This document shows, one piece after another, positions 55,789 through 64,000 of a stretch of DNA of 64,000 nucleotides. Both the position numbers and the translations under genes were made by a program. How positions within the stretch are numbered: the first letter of the stretch is position 1; every line of letters begins with the position of its first letter. The notes beneath the pieces were generated by a model. That model saw only the letters and a program-made list of their open reading frames with translations, was not told the origin of the DNA and searched no databases. Origin of the DNA: Chitinophaga pinensis (GTDB lineage Bacteria > Bacteroidota > Bacteroidia > Chitinophagales > Chitinophagaceae); contig NZ_VOHS01000002.1 in NCBI RefSeq assembly GCF_007896845.1, forward strand, positions 310,001 through 374,000. Direction: 5' to 3'.

Positions 55789-56202
55789 ATGAGCAATAAG
55801 CGACCTAGTTATCTCCTGAGCATGCTTACTATGAAATGCCCGCACTGCCGCCGGGGAGACATGTTTAAGACGAAAAATGCATATACTAACCTGCGAAAGA
55901 CGTTTGATATGCATGAACATTGTCCTGTCTGTGGACAAAAATATGAACTGGAAACAGGCTTCTGGTTTGGTACAGGGTATGTGAGTTATGCTTTGGCTGT
56001 AGCATTTTCAGTAGCTACACTGATTGCTTACTGGGTATTCTTCGGCCTGTCATGGAATGACAATAGTGTATTTATCTGGCTGGGTGTCAATGGCGTACTA
56101 TTAGTCTTATTGCAACCCTGGCTGATGCGTATCAGCAGAGTCATCTATCTCTACTTCTTCGTTTACTATGATGAGAGCACGGCAGAACTGCCGGACAAAT
56201 AA
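55789..56202 (+). CDS. DUF983 family membrane protein
   Basis: A 137-residue protein with two zinc-knuckle pairs (MKCPHCRRGD and HCPVCGQKYE) and two membrane helices (ALAVAFSVATLIAYWVFFGL; WLGVNGVLLVLLQPWLMRIS). This is the DUF983 pattern, seen near cytochrome oxidase genes in some bacteria. The role is not known. The start is fixed by the promoter box five bases upstream. Confidence 0.88.
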   Translation: MSNKRPSYLLSMLTMKCPHCRRGDMFKTKNAYTNLRKTFDMHEHCPVCGQKYELETGFWFGTGYVSYALAVAFSVATLIAYWVFFGLSWNDNSVFIWLGVNGVLLVLLQPWLMRISRVIYLYFFVYYDESTAELPDK

Positions 56203-56240
56203 AATAAAGGCTGTCTGCCATTGCGGCGACAGCCTTTATT
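56203..56240 (+). terminator. terminator of the DUF983 gene
   Basis: A 13-bp perfect stem AATAAAGGCTGTC/GACAGCCTTTATT with a 12-base loop containing an inner GCC/GGC, then GTTAA. Confidence 0.85.
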
Positions 56241-56296
56241 GTTAACACTCCTTCCGTTTGCACGACTTTTGTTATATCTCTGACAAAAGACAGCTC

Positions 56297-56782
56297 ATGC
56301 AAACCAATCACATACTGTATATCTGTGGCATCGTATTACTTTCCTCCTGTGCTACCGCTACACAGGAGACGGAGACTCAAGCTGATACATCGACTGTAGC
56401 AGCCGCTCAGACAGACACAATGGCAAAGCCACAATCTGTGGACACCTCCCATAGTGCCCCCCGTTCTGAAGTACTGAAACCTCAATCAGGCCCCTACCCT
56501 CCTGAATGTTATAAAGCGATTACCGACATCATTCAAAGCTCAGATTTCAAATCAGATCTGACGAAGAAGGAAAATATCAGAGTGCGGGTAGATCGTCAGG
56601 AAAACAGCAAATTATTTCTGCAGCTGTTTGGCAATGAAAAAGATCATGAATCGACAATTGCATGGCTGCGACTGGATAAGGCCAACGAAAAACTGGAAGA
56701 TATTACCGTAGATCCGGATAAACCTGTAGAACTGCATTACGATCGTGCATTGATCAGTGCACTGAGGCAGAGTTGCCCGTGA
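56297..56782 (+). CDS. hypothetical lipoprotein
   Basis: A 161-residue protein with lipobox VLLSSC (Cys at residue 18). A Thr/Gln/Ser-rich linker of about 50 residues leads to a compact C-terminal domain (YPPECYKAITDIIQSSDFKS; LRLDKANEKLEDITVDPDKP) ending with a Cys. Two Cys in the domain (about residues 75 and 160) could form a disulphide. No family recognised. Confidence 0.72.
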   Translation: MQTNHILYICGIVLLSSCATATQETETQADTSTVAAAQTDTMAKPQSVDTSHSAPRSEVLKPQSGPYPPECYKAITDIIQSSDFKSDLTKKENIRVRVDRQENSKLFLQLFGNEKDHESTIAWLRLDKANEKLEDITVDPDKPVELHYDRALISALRQSCP

Positions 56783-56804
56783 GTATGTGTATATTACTAT
56801 AGCA

Positions 56805-56841
56805 AAAGGCATCCGCCCGCTGGCGGATGCCTTTCTTTTTT
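56805..56841 (+). terminator. terminator of the lipoprotein gene
   Basis: A 13-bp perfect stem AAAGGCATCCGCC/GGCGGATGCCTTT, loop CGCT, then CTTTTTTTA. Confidence 0.92.
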
Positions 56842-56890
56842 TACCCTAAAGTTTCATTTTCATCTATCGGTCAAATCCCTTCTCTTATTC

Positions 56891-56965
56891 GCTTTGACTA
56901 TACTTAACTTACGTTAATGCTACGTTTAGAACGTAGCATTAACGTAAGTTAAGTATAGTCAAAGC
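56891..56965. terminator. 36-bp perfect palindrome after the TonB receptor gene
   Basis: The 36 bases 56891-56926 are exactly complementary to 56930-56965 with a three-base loop (TAG). It begins two bases past the receptor stop. AT-rich, no strong T tract. It is the longest perfect inverted repeat in the window. Confidence 0.85.
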
Positions 56966-56967
56966 CT

Positions 56968-59423
56968 TTATTTAAAATCAATTGGTATCACTACTTTCAC
57001 GCTGAAATTCCTTCCCATATTATACACGCCACTTCTCCCGGTCACTTCATTTACAGCGGCATATTTCAGACGGCTGAGGTGATTCTGGTAAGCTACATCT
57101 GTGAGGTTATTAGCAGCCAGATGCAGAGAGAATAACACTTTATTACTCTTCTTATTAATGAAGTCAGTACCTATACCAGCATTTAATAAAGTATAACCCG
57201 ATGTAGCTGTTTCTGTCTGATAAGCGTAGAAAATATCATTCTGCGCAAATGTTTTATCGAGTTGTACACCTACGTATGCATTCTGCATTACACCACCTAC
57301 TTTTTGAAATTACCTTTCAGTTCAGAGATCCAGCGGGCAGCAGGAATATTAGGCAGATATTTCGTAGAGTCAGTACCACCTGAAATAGCAGTACGTACAT
57401 AAGAAACCGTGTTCTCGAAATGCAGCCAGTCAATCGGATGTGGGTGGATATCCAACATAAATTCACCACCATAGAGATTAGCAGTATGTTGCTGGTATTT
57501 GAAAGCGGAATAACCATCTTCATTGTCAGCCACCGGAATAGAATCCGTACCAGCAACGTTCACCAGTTTACGGGCAAAAATGAAATTGTTGATATGATTG
57601 TAGAATACGCTTGCTGTCAGTGATATGTGTTGTGAATTGAATTCAACACCAAGATCACCTTGTGTACTTACTTCCGGTTTCAGATCGCTGTTACCATATT
57701 CATATTTGATGGTTCCTTCATGTACACCATTTGCAGCCAGTTCTGATACATTGGGAGCACGGAAACCGCGGGCAGCATTTAGTTTCAGCGTTACCTGCTC
57801 ACTTGCAGCATAGCTGATACCGGCGCTTCCGGAAACATTGGAGAAGTTACGGTCGAAAGAAGAGAACTTTGTTTCACCACCATTATCAACAGGTACACCT
57901 TCATCATTCAATTGCAAACCTTTGATGTTCATATGACGGTTGTCAAAACGGAGACCGCCACTCAGGGTCAGTTTATCGAATGTCTTGCTGGTTACTGCGA
58001 ATACGCCTGCGTCAAACAGGTCATAAGCAGGAATCAGGTATTCTTCTCCACCGATGTTATTTTTCTGTTGCATACCATTTACACCGATGGTTGTCTGCCA
58101 GCCATTCATTTCCGGTAAATAGTATTTCAGACCGTAGTTAAAAGTGTTCAATTTCAGGAACAGTTCCGGTTCATCTGGTTCAAGCACATTACCCAGCTCT
58201 TTACGACGGTTCCACTGATAACCCAGTGTCAGGCCCAGACGGCCGCCATTGTGCAGATAGAGATTATTATCCCACACCAGTTTGTTATGGGTAATTTTCT
58301 GTTTAGGAACACCGATGCTGTAAGACTTGAAGTCATCATTTGTAGCTACCGCTTCATCTTCCTGCCCATTGTTATTGATTGGTTTGATGAACTGACCATT
58401 CTCATTACGGTCGCCTTCTACCAGTCCCAACTCCTGATTGAAGGAAGTGAAACGCAGGATAGAGGAACCCCATTGTTTATTCAGACCGAGGCTTCCTCCG
58501 TAGTTAGTATTCTTGAATTTGGAGTTGAATACATAGCCATCGTATTTATTCTTGTAGTCATGTGCAAACTTCTGTGTACCGAAGGCGCTCCAGCTGAAAC
58601 CACCTTTAGAGGTACCCGCGATGTCTGCGTGATAGGAAATCTGACCGTTGTTGCTCAGATAATTCGCAGCTACATTCCCTTTTACATGTCCGGCGGCTAC
58701 GGCACCCGGAGGTACAATATTTACCACACCCGCCAATGCATCAGAACCATATACCAGAGACGAAGGTCCTTTCAGGACTTCTACTTTGCTGACATTGTAA
58801 TCATCTATTTCAATACCATGTTCATCACCCCATTGTTGTCCTTCCTGACGTACACCATCACCTACAACTACTACGCGGTTATACCCCAGACCACGGATGA
58901 ATGGTTTGGAGATCGCAGGTCCGGTAGTCAGCTGACTTACACCCGGCAGTTTAGCGATTGCATCTACGATATTAGTGGAGATATTGGCGTCGAGGTATTC
59001 TTTTCTGACAACACTTACGGGAGTTGGTGTCTTTTTCAGGGTAGTGGCCAGGTTAACACCTGTGATCACTACTTCGTTTTTCTCCAGCAGTGTTTCAGAT
59101 AATGAGAAGTCTTTGTGTGTGCTGCCGTCAATCTGAATTACTTCAGTAAAAGCGGCGTAGCCGATATAGTGTACCTCCACAAGGTATTTACCTTTTGGCA
59201 GGTTTTTGAGTTCGTATTGTCCCTGTGTATTGGCAGAAGCACCGATGTGCAAATCGGGCAGATAAACAGTTGCCCCCGGTAAGGGGCTGTTAGAAGCTTT
59301 ATCGGTCACTGTTCCGCTGAGGGAATTATTGGCATCGCCACTGATATATAAATTAGCAAAGCCGGATGAATAGCTAAGTAAGCCGATAATGACAGCTGTA
59401 TAGAGAACACGTAAATAGTGCAT
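56968..59423 (-). pseudogene. TonB-dependent receptor, split by a one-base frameshift
   Basis: An outer membrane receptor of about 818 residues in two frames. The first (59423 down to 57297) has a signal peptide, a carboxypeptidase-like domain (LSGTVTDKASNSPLPGATVY), a plug (VDAIAKLPGVSQL, FIRGLGYNRVVVVGDGVRQE, VEVLKGPSSLVYGSDALAGV) and most of the barrel, then stops after GNFKK. The remaining barrel strands continue in the minus-1 frame from 57288 and end with VKVVIPIDFK. One extra A in AAAAAG at about 57299-57304 would join them as KKVGGVMQNA. The plug stretch EGQQWGDEHGIEIDDYN recalls metal uptake receptors, but the substrate is open. Confidence 0.88.
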
Positions 59424-59527
59424 AGAAAGATTTGTTTATAGAGGAATACCTGCACGGCAACCTGGCAGTCACAGTAACAGACATAATACGGGCTATTAGG
59501 CCCTTCAAAAGCGTTCAAAGAAATAAA

Positions 59528-59833
59528 CTAAACAAAACTTATTGCGGGAGGTGCACGGGGAGATAATGTCCTGTAGGGGATGTGTTGAATAACCGGAATC
59601 ACCGGTGCGGGGAAATGCCAGGTTACTTCTTTTACCAACACATAGTAGAACATGCTGGTAGGCTCGTATGGTTCTGGCTCTATCTGCAGAAATCCACAGT
59701 GTACGTGTTTTACAGATAGTGTGGTACCATGTTTTACGATGCCCGGGGCGTCATCATCTGTATCGTGGTGCTCGAAGAACTGGTGAATAAAGGCCCTCGG
59801 GGTGGTATTAAATGAAAATACCCCCAACAGCAT
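59528..59833 (-). CDS. small His-rich membrane-anchored or secreted protein
   Basis: A 101-residue protein beginning with a hydrophobic stretch (LLGVFSFNTTPRAFIHQ) and carrying clustered His, Asp and Cys (FEHHDTDDD, KHVHCGF). This suggests metal binding. A TATCTTTG box on the minus strand at 59889-59896 supports a start downstream of it; the ATG at 59833 is the first suitable one, though the frame is open to 60019. It is 104 bases upstream of the TonB receptor on the same strand, so a metal-related unit is plausible. No named family. Confidence 0.55.
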   Translation of the reverse strand: MLLGVFSFNTTPRAFIHQFFEHHDTDDDAPGIVKHGTTLSVKHVHCGFLQIEPEPYEPTSMFYYVLVKEVTWHFPAPVIPVIQHIPYRTLSPRAPPAISFV

Positions 59834-59994
59834 GATGGCCAATATCCTGTATAGAACTTTTTGCTTCAGATCATGAGTTTGACGGTAACAAAGATAGTCA
59901 ATAAATGCAACACCGTTGCTCAAATACGGGAAAACAACATTAATATCCATAAATGATCCAAATGGCTGACGGCTGGCGGGGGTATATGTAAAAA

Positions 59995-60028
59995 GAAAGT
60001 CCCATGGCAATGGCACCATGGGACTTTC
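59995..60028 (-). terminator. terminator of the DUF1501 gene
   Basis: A 13-bp perfect stem GAAAGTCCCATGG/CCATGGGACTTTC with an eight-base loop, followed on the minus strand by TTTTTACA. Confidence 0.88.
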
Positions 60029-60047
60029 ACATATAGTGTAATTACTA

Positions 60048-61622
60048 TTAATATTTCACCTTCAGCATAGATCTTACGTTCTGATATACACCGTTTTGTA
60101 TACGTGCGTAGAAGATACCTGCTGCCAGTTTACAGCTATCAAAAGTGATGCTGTATTCACCGGCTGCCTGCACTTTATTGACTGGAGTGGATACCAGTCG
60201 GCCCATTGTATCAAAGATTTGTACGATTGTTTGTCCGCCTCTTGTTTTATACTTCAGGGTCGTCGTGGTGACGAACGGATTCGGATAGTTGGTAATCAGG
60301 TTATTACTACCGTTATTCACATCGTCGATTGTGGTCAGTGTACCGCAGGCGATACCACTTACAATCGGCAGACGCTGATAATCTTTGAACAGGACGGTTT
60401 GCAGGGTCATATTATCCACACAGAACCATTGTTCCAGCAGGGAAGCATATACAGAACGAAAATCGTACTGCATAGGCATGTTATCACTTACGTTTGTCTG
60501 TGTCGGGATATCGGGAGACGATCCCAACACACCTTGCAGTACATAGTCACCGAATATGATCATTGGTGCAGCGGCACCGTGGTCGGTACCCATACTACCA
60601 TTTGATTTGATACGGCGGCCAAACTCTGAGAAGGTCATACCTACCACACGACGGGAGGCTTTCAGCTTGGTCAGATCATCCATAAATGCTTTAATGGAAT
60701 CGGACAGCTGCCCTAAGAGTCTTGCGTGTTCACCTTTACCGGTATCACCGGCCTGTACCTGATTAGCATGCGTATCGAAGAAGGCATGCGTCACCATGTA
60801 TACACGGGTTTTCAAGCCACCTGCTACGAGCCGGGCTACTATTTTGAGCTGTTCTGCCAGTCTGTTGTCAGGATAAGGGCTCTGGGAAGTTACGTTCGCA
60901 GCGGCCTTTTTGATAGAATCAGCGAATCTGTTGGATTGTTTGGCGATCAGACGTACATATTCCAGTTCCACACCCGCATGAGTATTCGGAACAGGGTCCA
61001 TGATATCTTCGATCAGGTTGTAGAAGTCGGTAGAACTGGAGATGGCTACTGCCATGTTAGCATCGCTACCCTGGAATACCGGAGAGGTCAGGGAACCGAT
61101 CTGGATGGCGAGCGGATCTGAACCTTCATAAGAGTCCGGGAAGCCTGGATATTGTGTTTCCAGATAACGGCCCGCCCATCCTGTTTCAATAATCTGGTTC
61201 TGATCGGAACCACTCAGCCAGATATCCATTGCGCGGAAGTGGGAGTAGTCAGGAGAAGGATAACCAACGCTCTGTACCACACACACTTTACCATTCTCAT
61301 ACAGTTCCTGCAGACCGGTCATTGCAGGGTGAAAACCGGTTTTTATATTATTTGCCAGTGGCAATACTTCACCTTCTTTGATAGCGATGTTGGTACGTGC
61401 TGCCTGATAATCTGCATAAACATCCAGCGGCACGATCATATTCAGACCATCATTACCACCGATCATCTGGATCATCACCAGCACGTGGTCATTATCTTCA
61501 GCAGATTTCTGCAAAGCGTTCAGCAGCGAAGAGCCGGCAAAGGCCTTTACGGCAAAGCCATTTATAAAGGTCGGCAGGATCGTTGCCGAAGCGGTATTTT
61601 TAAGAAAGTCTCTGCGTTTCAT
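60048..61622 (-). CDS. DUF1501 protein with type IX secretion sorting domain
   Basis: A 524-residue protein. The N-terminus MKRRDFLKNTASATILPTF is a twin-arginine signal, so it may be exported folded. The DUF1501 body (IQMIGGNDGLNMIVPLDVYA, FSEFGRRIKSNGSMGTDHGA) is related to alkaline phosphatase/sulfatase-type folds. The last 80 residues (NYPNPFVTTTTLKYK, IVQIFDTMGRLV, GIFYARIQNG) form a type A C-terminal domain that directs proteins through the type IX system. It follows the DUF1800 gene by 21 bases; the pair is a common, uncharacterised unit. Confidence 0.9.
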   Translation of the reverse strand: MKRRDFLKNTASATILPTFINGFAVKAFAGSSLLNALQKSAEDNDHVLVMIQMIGGNDGLNMIVPLDVYADYQAARTNIAIKEGEVLPLANNIKTGFHPAMTGLQELYENGKVCVVQSVGYPSPDYSHFRAMDIWLSGSDQNQIIETGWAGRYLETQYPGFPDSYEGSDPLAIQIGSLTSPVFQGSDANMAVAISSSTDFYNLIEDIMDPVPNTHAGVELEYVRLIAKQSNRFADSIKKAAANVTSQSPYPDNRLAEQLKIVARLVAGGLKTRVYMVTHAFFDTHANQVQAGDTGKGEHARLLGQLSDSIKAFMDDLTKLKASRRVVGMTFSEFGRRIKSNGSMGTDHGAAAPMIIFGDYVLQGVLGSSPDIPTQTNVSDNMPMQYDFRSVYASLLEQWFCVDNMTLQTVLFKDYQRLPIVSGIACGTLTTIDDVNNGSNNLITNYPNPFVTTTTLKYKTRGGQTIVQIFDTMGRLVSTPVNKVQAAGEYSITFDSCKLAAGIFYARIQNGVYQNVRSMLKVKY

Positions 61623-61643
61623 AGTTTATAGGTCTTTCTAAGA

Positions 61644-63290
61644 TCAGGCTAATTGATATTCAGACATATTCATCAGGTACTTGTACAGTGTTTGCAGGCG
61701 GTTTTCCACAATACTGCGGTTGGCCGGTGTAGGACTGGATATCCATGCGTTCCATGCATCTGTCCAATAGTAGTCACTGTCAGGGCTCTGGCCGCTGAGC
61801 AGGATGATATTCTTCAGTTTTGCCTTTGATGTGTCAGATAATTCGATACGGTATAAGAGGTCCAGTGCGTCCTGGATCAAAGTAACAGGGTTGGAAGGAT
61901 CGGAGAGCTTTTCAGTGAACGCGAGCGGATCGATCTTCACAGAACCAAAGCCGCCGGTGCTGATCATAGAATCACTCATCAGGTTACGCTTAGGCAATGT
62001 ATCTGTGTTGATCCAGATCTCGTGATACTGAGGTGCCTGATGATAAGCTTCCCAGCCGGCCACCTGTGGAGGATCTCCCAGATCCTGCAGCATGTTTGCG
62101 CAGTGGTTACGGATGGTATCCAGTGATTCATGTGCAGCCATGTATTCGGTTGGGAATTCGATACCGAATTCACGTACCATACCTACTGCAAATTCCACCG
62201 GACTTTTGATCAATGCTGACATATTCAGCGGATCGAAGAAGTGCTCACTTTTAAACAGGGCTTTCAGCGCTGGTTTCAGTTCGAAGTTATTATCACGCAG
62301 GATCTGTGCCATTGGCGTGATCACATTCTGCTCTACAGCATCATCAATCAGGTAGTATACGAAGAAACGGTACAGTTTACGGCTGATGAATTTGGATACT
62401 TCCTGCTGATCAAAAATGATATCCAGCAGGTCATCCAGTTCGGTAGCACCAGCTGCGCCCGTCTTACCTGTGATCTTACGGTTATTATAGAAACTTGAAA
62501 ACTCTTTATTGGTGATAACGTGCTGGGTTGTCTCGAAATAAGACTCCATGGTAACCGGATTGATCCGGTACCCTGTCAGCACCTGTGCTGTTGCGCGTAC
62601 GTCCTCTTCTGTGTAAGCGGAATCTGGTCCTTTACCTACGGTGAACAGCTCATGCAATTCACGACCATAGTTTTCGTCAGGACTTTCTTTACCGTTCAGA
62701 TAACCATTGAGGTATCTGAGCATTGCCGGATCGAGAGTAACGGCTTTCGTCAGCGCTTTAAAGTTGCCGGTGGCGTTTGCCCGCAGCATCGTGTTATACT
62801 TATAGATATAACGGGAGTCATTCACCATATCCATTTCAGTTACGAAGTGGTTATGCCAGAAGAGCACCATTTTCTCTTGTATACTGCGTGACTGATCGAT
62901 CATCACTTTCAGCCACCAGGCTTTATAAGATGACCAACGCATTCTGTCGAGGTCTCCTTCTTCCGGAGGCGGAGCAGAATTCACCCAGGTAGCACCAGGT
63001 GCGATGCCGGTTGCATCTTCACCATATGTATTGAGTGGTTGTGTAGTTACAGTGTTTACTGTGTCAATGAGGGCATCTACTGCTGCGTCCATGCCGAGCC
63101 CTTTGGCCCAGGTAACATCTTCAGGCGTGGAACCGAACATCGCGCGTTTCAGCAGGTGTACTGCCTGTGCAGTACCAAATTCTCCCGTGTATGCTGTAAG
63201 ACCAGATTCAGTACGAAAGCCGGTTTTCTCCGCTTTGGCTGCTGCTTGCTGGCGATTTGCAGGAAGCGTAAGGAATTGTCTGCGATCCAT
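61644..63290 (-). CDS. DUF1800 domain protein
   Basis: A 548-residue protein. HLLKRAMFGSTPEDVTWAKG, the core MVLFWHNHFVTEMD, YLNGKESPDENYGRELHELF and AQVLTGYRI are characteristic DUF1800 blocks. There is no clear signal peptide after MDRRQFLTLP, although RRQFL hints at a twin-arginine-like start without a hydrophobic segment. It is first in the two-gene unit with the DUF1501 gene. Function unknown; some links to export or polysaccharide metabolism have been proposed for this pair. Confidence 0.9.
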   Translation of the reverse strand: MDRRQFLTLPANRQQAAAKAEKTGFRTESGLTAYTGEFGTAQAVHLLKRAMFGSTPEDVTWAKGLGMDAAVDALIDTVNTVTTQPLNTYGEDATGIAPGATWVNSAPPPEEGDLDRMRWSSYKAWWLKVMIDQSRSIQEKMVLFWHNHFVTEMDMVNDSRYIYKYNTMLRANATGNFKALTKAVTLDPAMLRYLNGYLNGKESPDENYGRELHELFTVGKGPDSAYTEEDVRATAQVLTGYRINPVTMESYFETTQHVITNKEFSSFYNNRKITGKTGAAGATELDDLLDIIFDQQEVSKFISRKLYRFFVYYLIDDAVEQNVITPMAQILRDNNFELKPALKALFKSEHFFDPLNMSALIKSPVEFAVGMVREFGIEFPTEYMAAHESLDTIRNHCANMLQDLGDPPQVAGWEAYHQAPQYHEIWINTDTLPKRNLMSDSMISTGGFGSVKIDPLAFTEKLSDPSNPVTLIQDALDLLYRIELSDTSKAKLKNIILLSGQSPDSDYYWTDAWNAWISSPTPANRSIVENRLQTLYKYLMNMSEYQLA

Positions 63291-63444
63291 AGATATTATG
63301 ATATGGTTGTGTTGTGTGTATTCTTCTTATAGGGATACTAAAGTAAAGTAGGCTATTTCCACAGGTCCCATTTGCGGATCCAAATTAATAAAAACTTTAA
63401 TTCAAGCCGATTATTTTATTTATAATGCAGTACTCAAAAAAGAA

Positions 63445-63477
63445 AAGGGTTGACTACCATTTGATTAGCCAACCCTT
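63445..63477 (-). terminator. terminator of the thiolase gene
   Basis: An 8-bp stem AAGGGTTG/CAACCCTT with an inner CTA/TAG helix; on the minus strand it is followed by TTCTTTTTT. Confidence 0.88.
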
Positions 63478-63496
63478 ACCTAAATATTATATTTTC

Positions 63497-64000
63497 TTAC
63501 AGTCTTTCTATTACACCGGCAATTCCTTGTCCGCCGCCCACACAAGCTGTCACAATCCCATATTTCTTGTTCAGGCGTTTCAGATCACTGAGTATCTGCA
63601 CGGTCAGTTTAGCACCTGTACAACCCAGCGGATGCCCCAATGCGATCGCACCACCATTGATATTCACCAGCTCAGGATCGATGCCCAGTTCGCGGATAAC
63701 TGCCACTGACTGAGAAGCAAATGCTTCATTCAGTTCCACCAGATCAATATCATTCAATGTTTTACCAATCTGCTGCAATGCTTTAGGCACGGCGGCTACT
63801 GGTCCGATACCCATGATACGCGGATGTACACCAGCAGAAGCACAGGCTACCAATCTACCAATAGGTTGCAGCCCCAGTTCCTTCACCATCGTTTCACTCA
63901 TCACTACTACAAATGCAGCACCGTCGGATGTCTGAGATGAATTACCTGCAGTCACGCTACCACCGGCAGCAAATACAGGTTTCAGTTTCGCCAGCGCTTC
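63497..64000 (-). CDS. acetyl-CoA acyltransferase (thiolase), 5' end outside window
   Basis: The last 168 codons of a thiolase running in from the right edge. [20 protein letters not shown], the block [11 protein letters not shown], the catalytic His in [15 protein letters not shown] and the second catalytic Cys in TACVGGGQG are all present. It carries out the final step of fatty acid beta-oxidation (or the reverse condensation). The FadJ-type enzyme for the preceding steps is 55 kb away on the same strand. Confidence 0.95.
   Translation of the reverse strand, partial: EALAKLKPVFAAGGSVTAGNSSQTSDGAAFVVVMSETMVKELGLQPIGRLVACASAGVHPRIMGIGPVAAVPKALQQIGKTLNDIDLVELNEAFASQSVAVIRELGIDPELVNINGGAIALGHPLGCTGAKLTVQILSDLKRLNKKYGIVTACVGGGQGIAGVIERL

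Overview
The window is a chromosomal segment from a Bacteroidota bacterium, most likely a Chitinophaga-like member of the Chitinophagaceae. The evidence is in the sequence: TAnnTTTG minus-7 boxes stand in front of many genes, Shine-Dalgarno sites are almost absent, atpD and atpC stand apart from the other ATP synthase genes, a PorT-type protein and a type IX secretion C-terminal domain occur, and a TonB receptor carries a carboxypeptidase-like N-terminal domain. There are no rRNA or tRNA genes, CRISPR arrays, transposases or phage genes.

Layout. 1-31.9 kb is mostly minus strand: a GH2 beta-mannosidase cut by the window edge, lpxB with surE and two small membrane genes, an ABC-2 exporter with a FadJ-type fatty acid oxidation enzyme, a PepSY membrane protein, a solitary Fic/Doc protein, a GreA-like factor, metG, ldcA, an alpha/beta hydrolase, a ThiF-like enzyme, a histidine kinase, algH, atpDC, a DUF6600 lipoprotein, a three-part efflux operon (HlyD, MacB permease, TolC) and a hybrid sensor kinase. 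32-51.7 kb is mostly plus strand: an M48 peptidase, dnaX, the E2 subunit of a 2-oxoacid dehydrogenase, a GbsR/MarR-type regulator with an epimerase-like gene, engB (minus), menG-porT-pyrC, a MutS-domain ATPase and a ComM-like ATPase. An AT-rich stretch at 47.7-50.1 kb holds unrecognised secreted proteins, a 91-bp direct repeat and a remnant of the neighbouring MutS-like gene. 51.7-64 kb has an EF-G paralogue, an ABC exporter, DUF983, a TonB receptor, a DUF1501/DUF1800 pair and a thiolase cut by the right edge.

Strongest observations. (1) The gene-free stretch 38.57-39.36 kb holds five identical DnaA-box 9-mers in one orientation, three of them in 154-bp tandem repeats. Gene orientation switches from mostly minus to mostly plus about 7 kb to its left, so this is a candidate replication origin. 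(2) dnaX has a run of ten A just after the clamp-loader domains, and both shifted frames stop within a few codons, as expected for a gene making a short gamma and a long tau product. (3) The hybrid kinase has Gln in place of the phospho-accepting His. (4) surE and the TonB receptor are each broken at an AAA AAG site by one missing base, and the PepSY gene probably has a similar 3' frame break. (5) Several genes have the minus-7 box 4-6 bases before the ATG, which predicts leaderless mRNAs. (6) Some genes end in unusually long perfect palindromes with arms of 23-36 bp.
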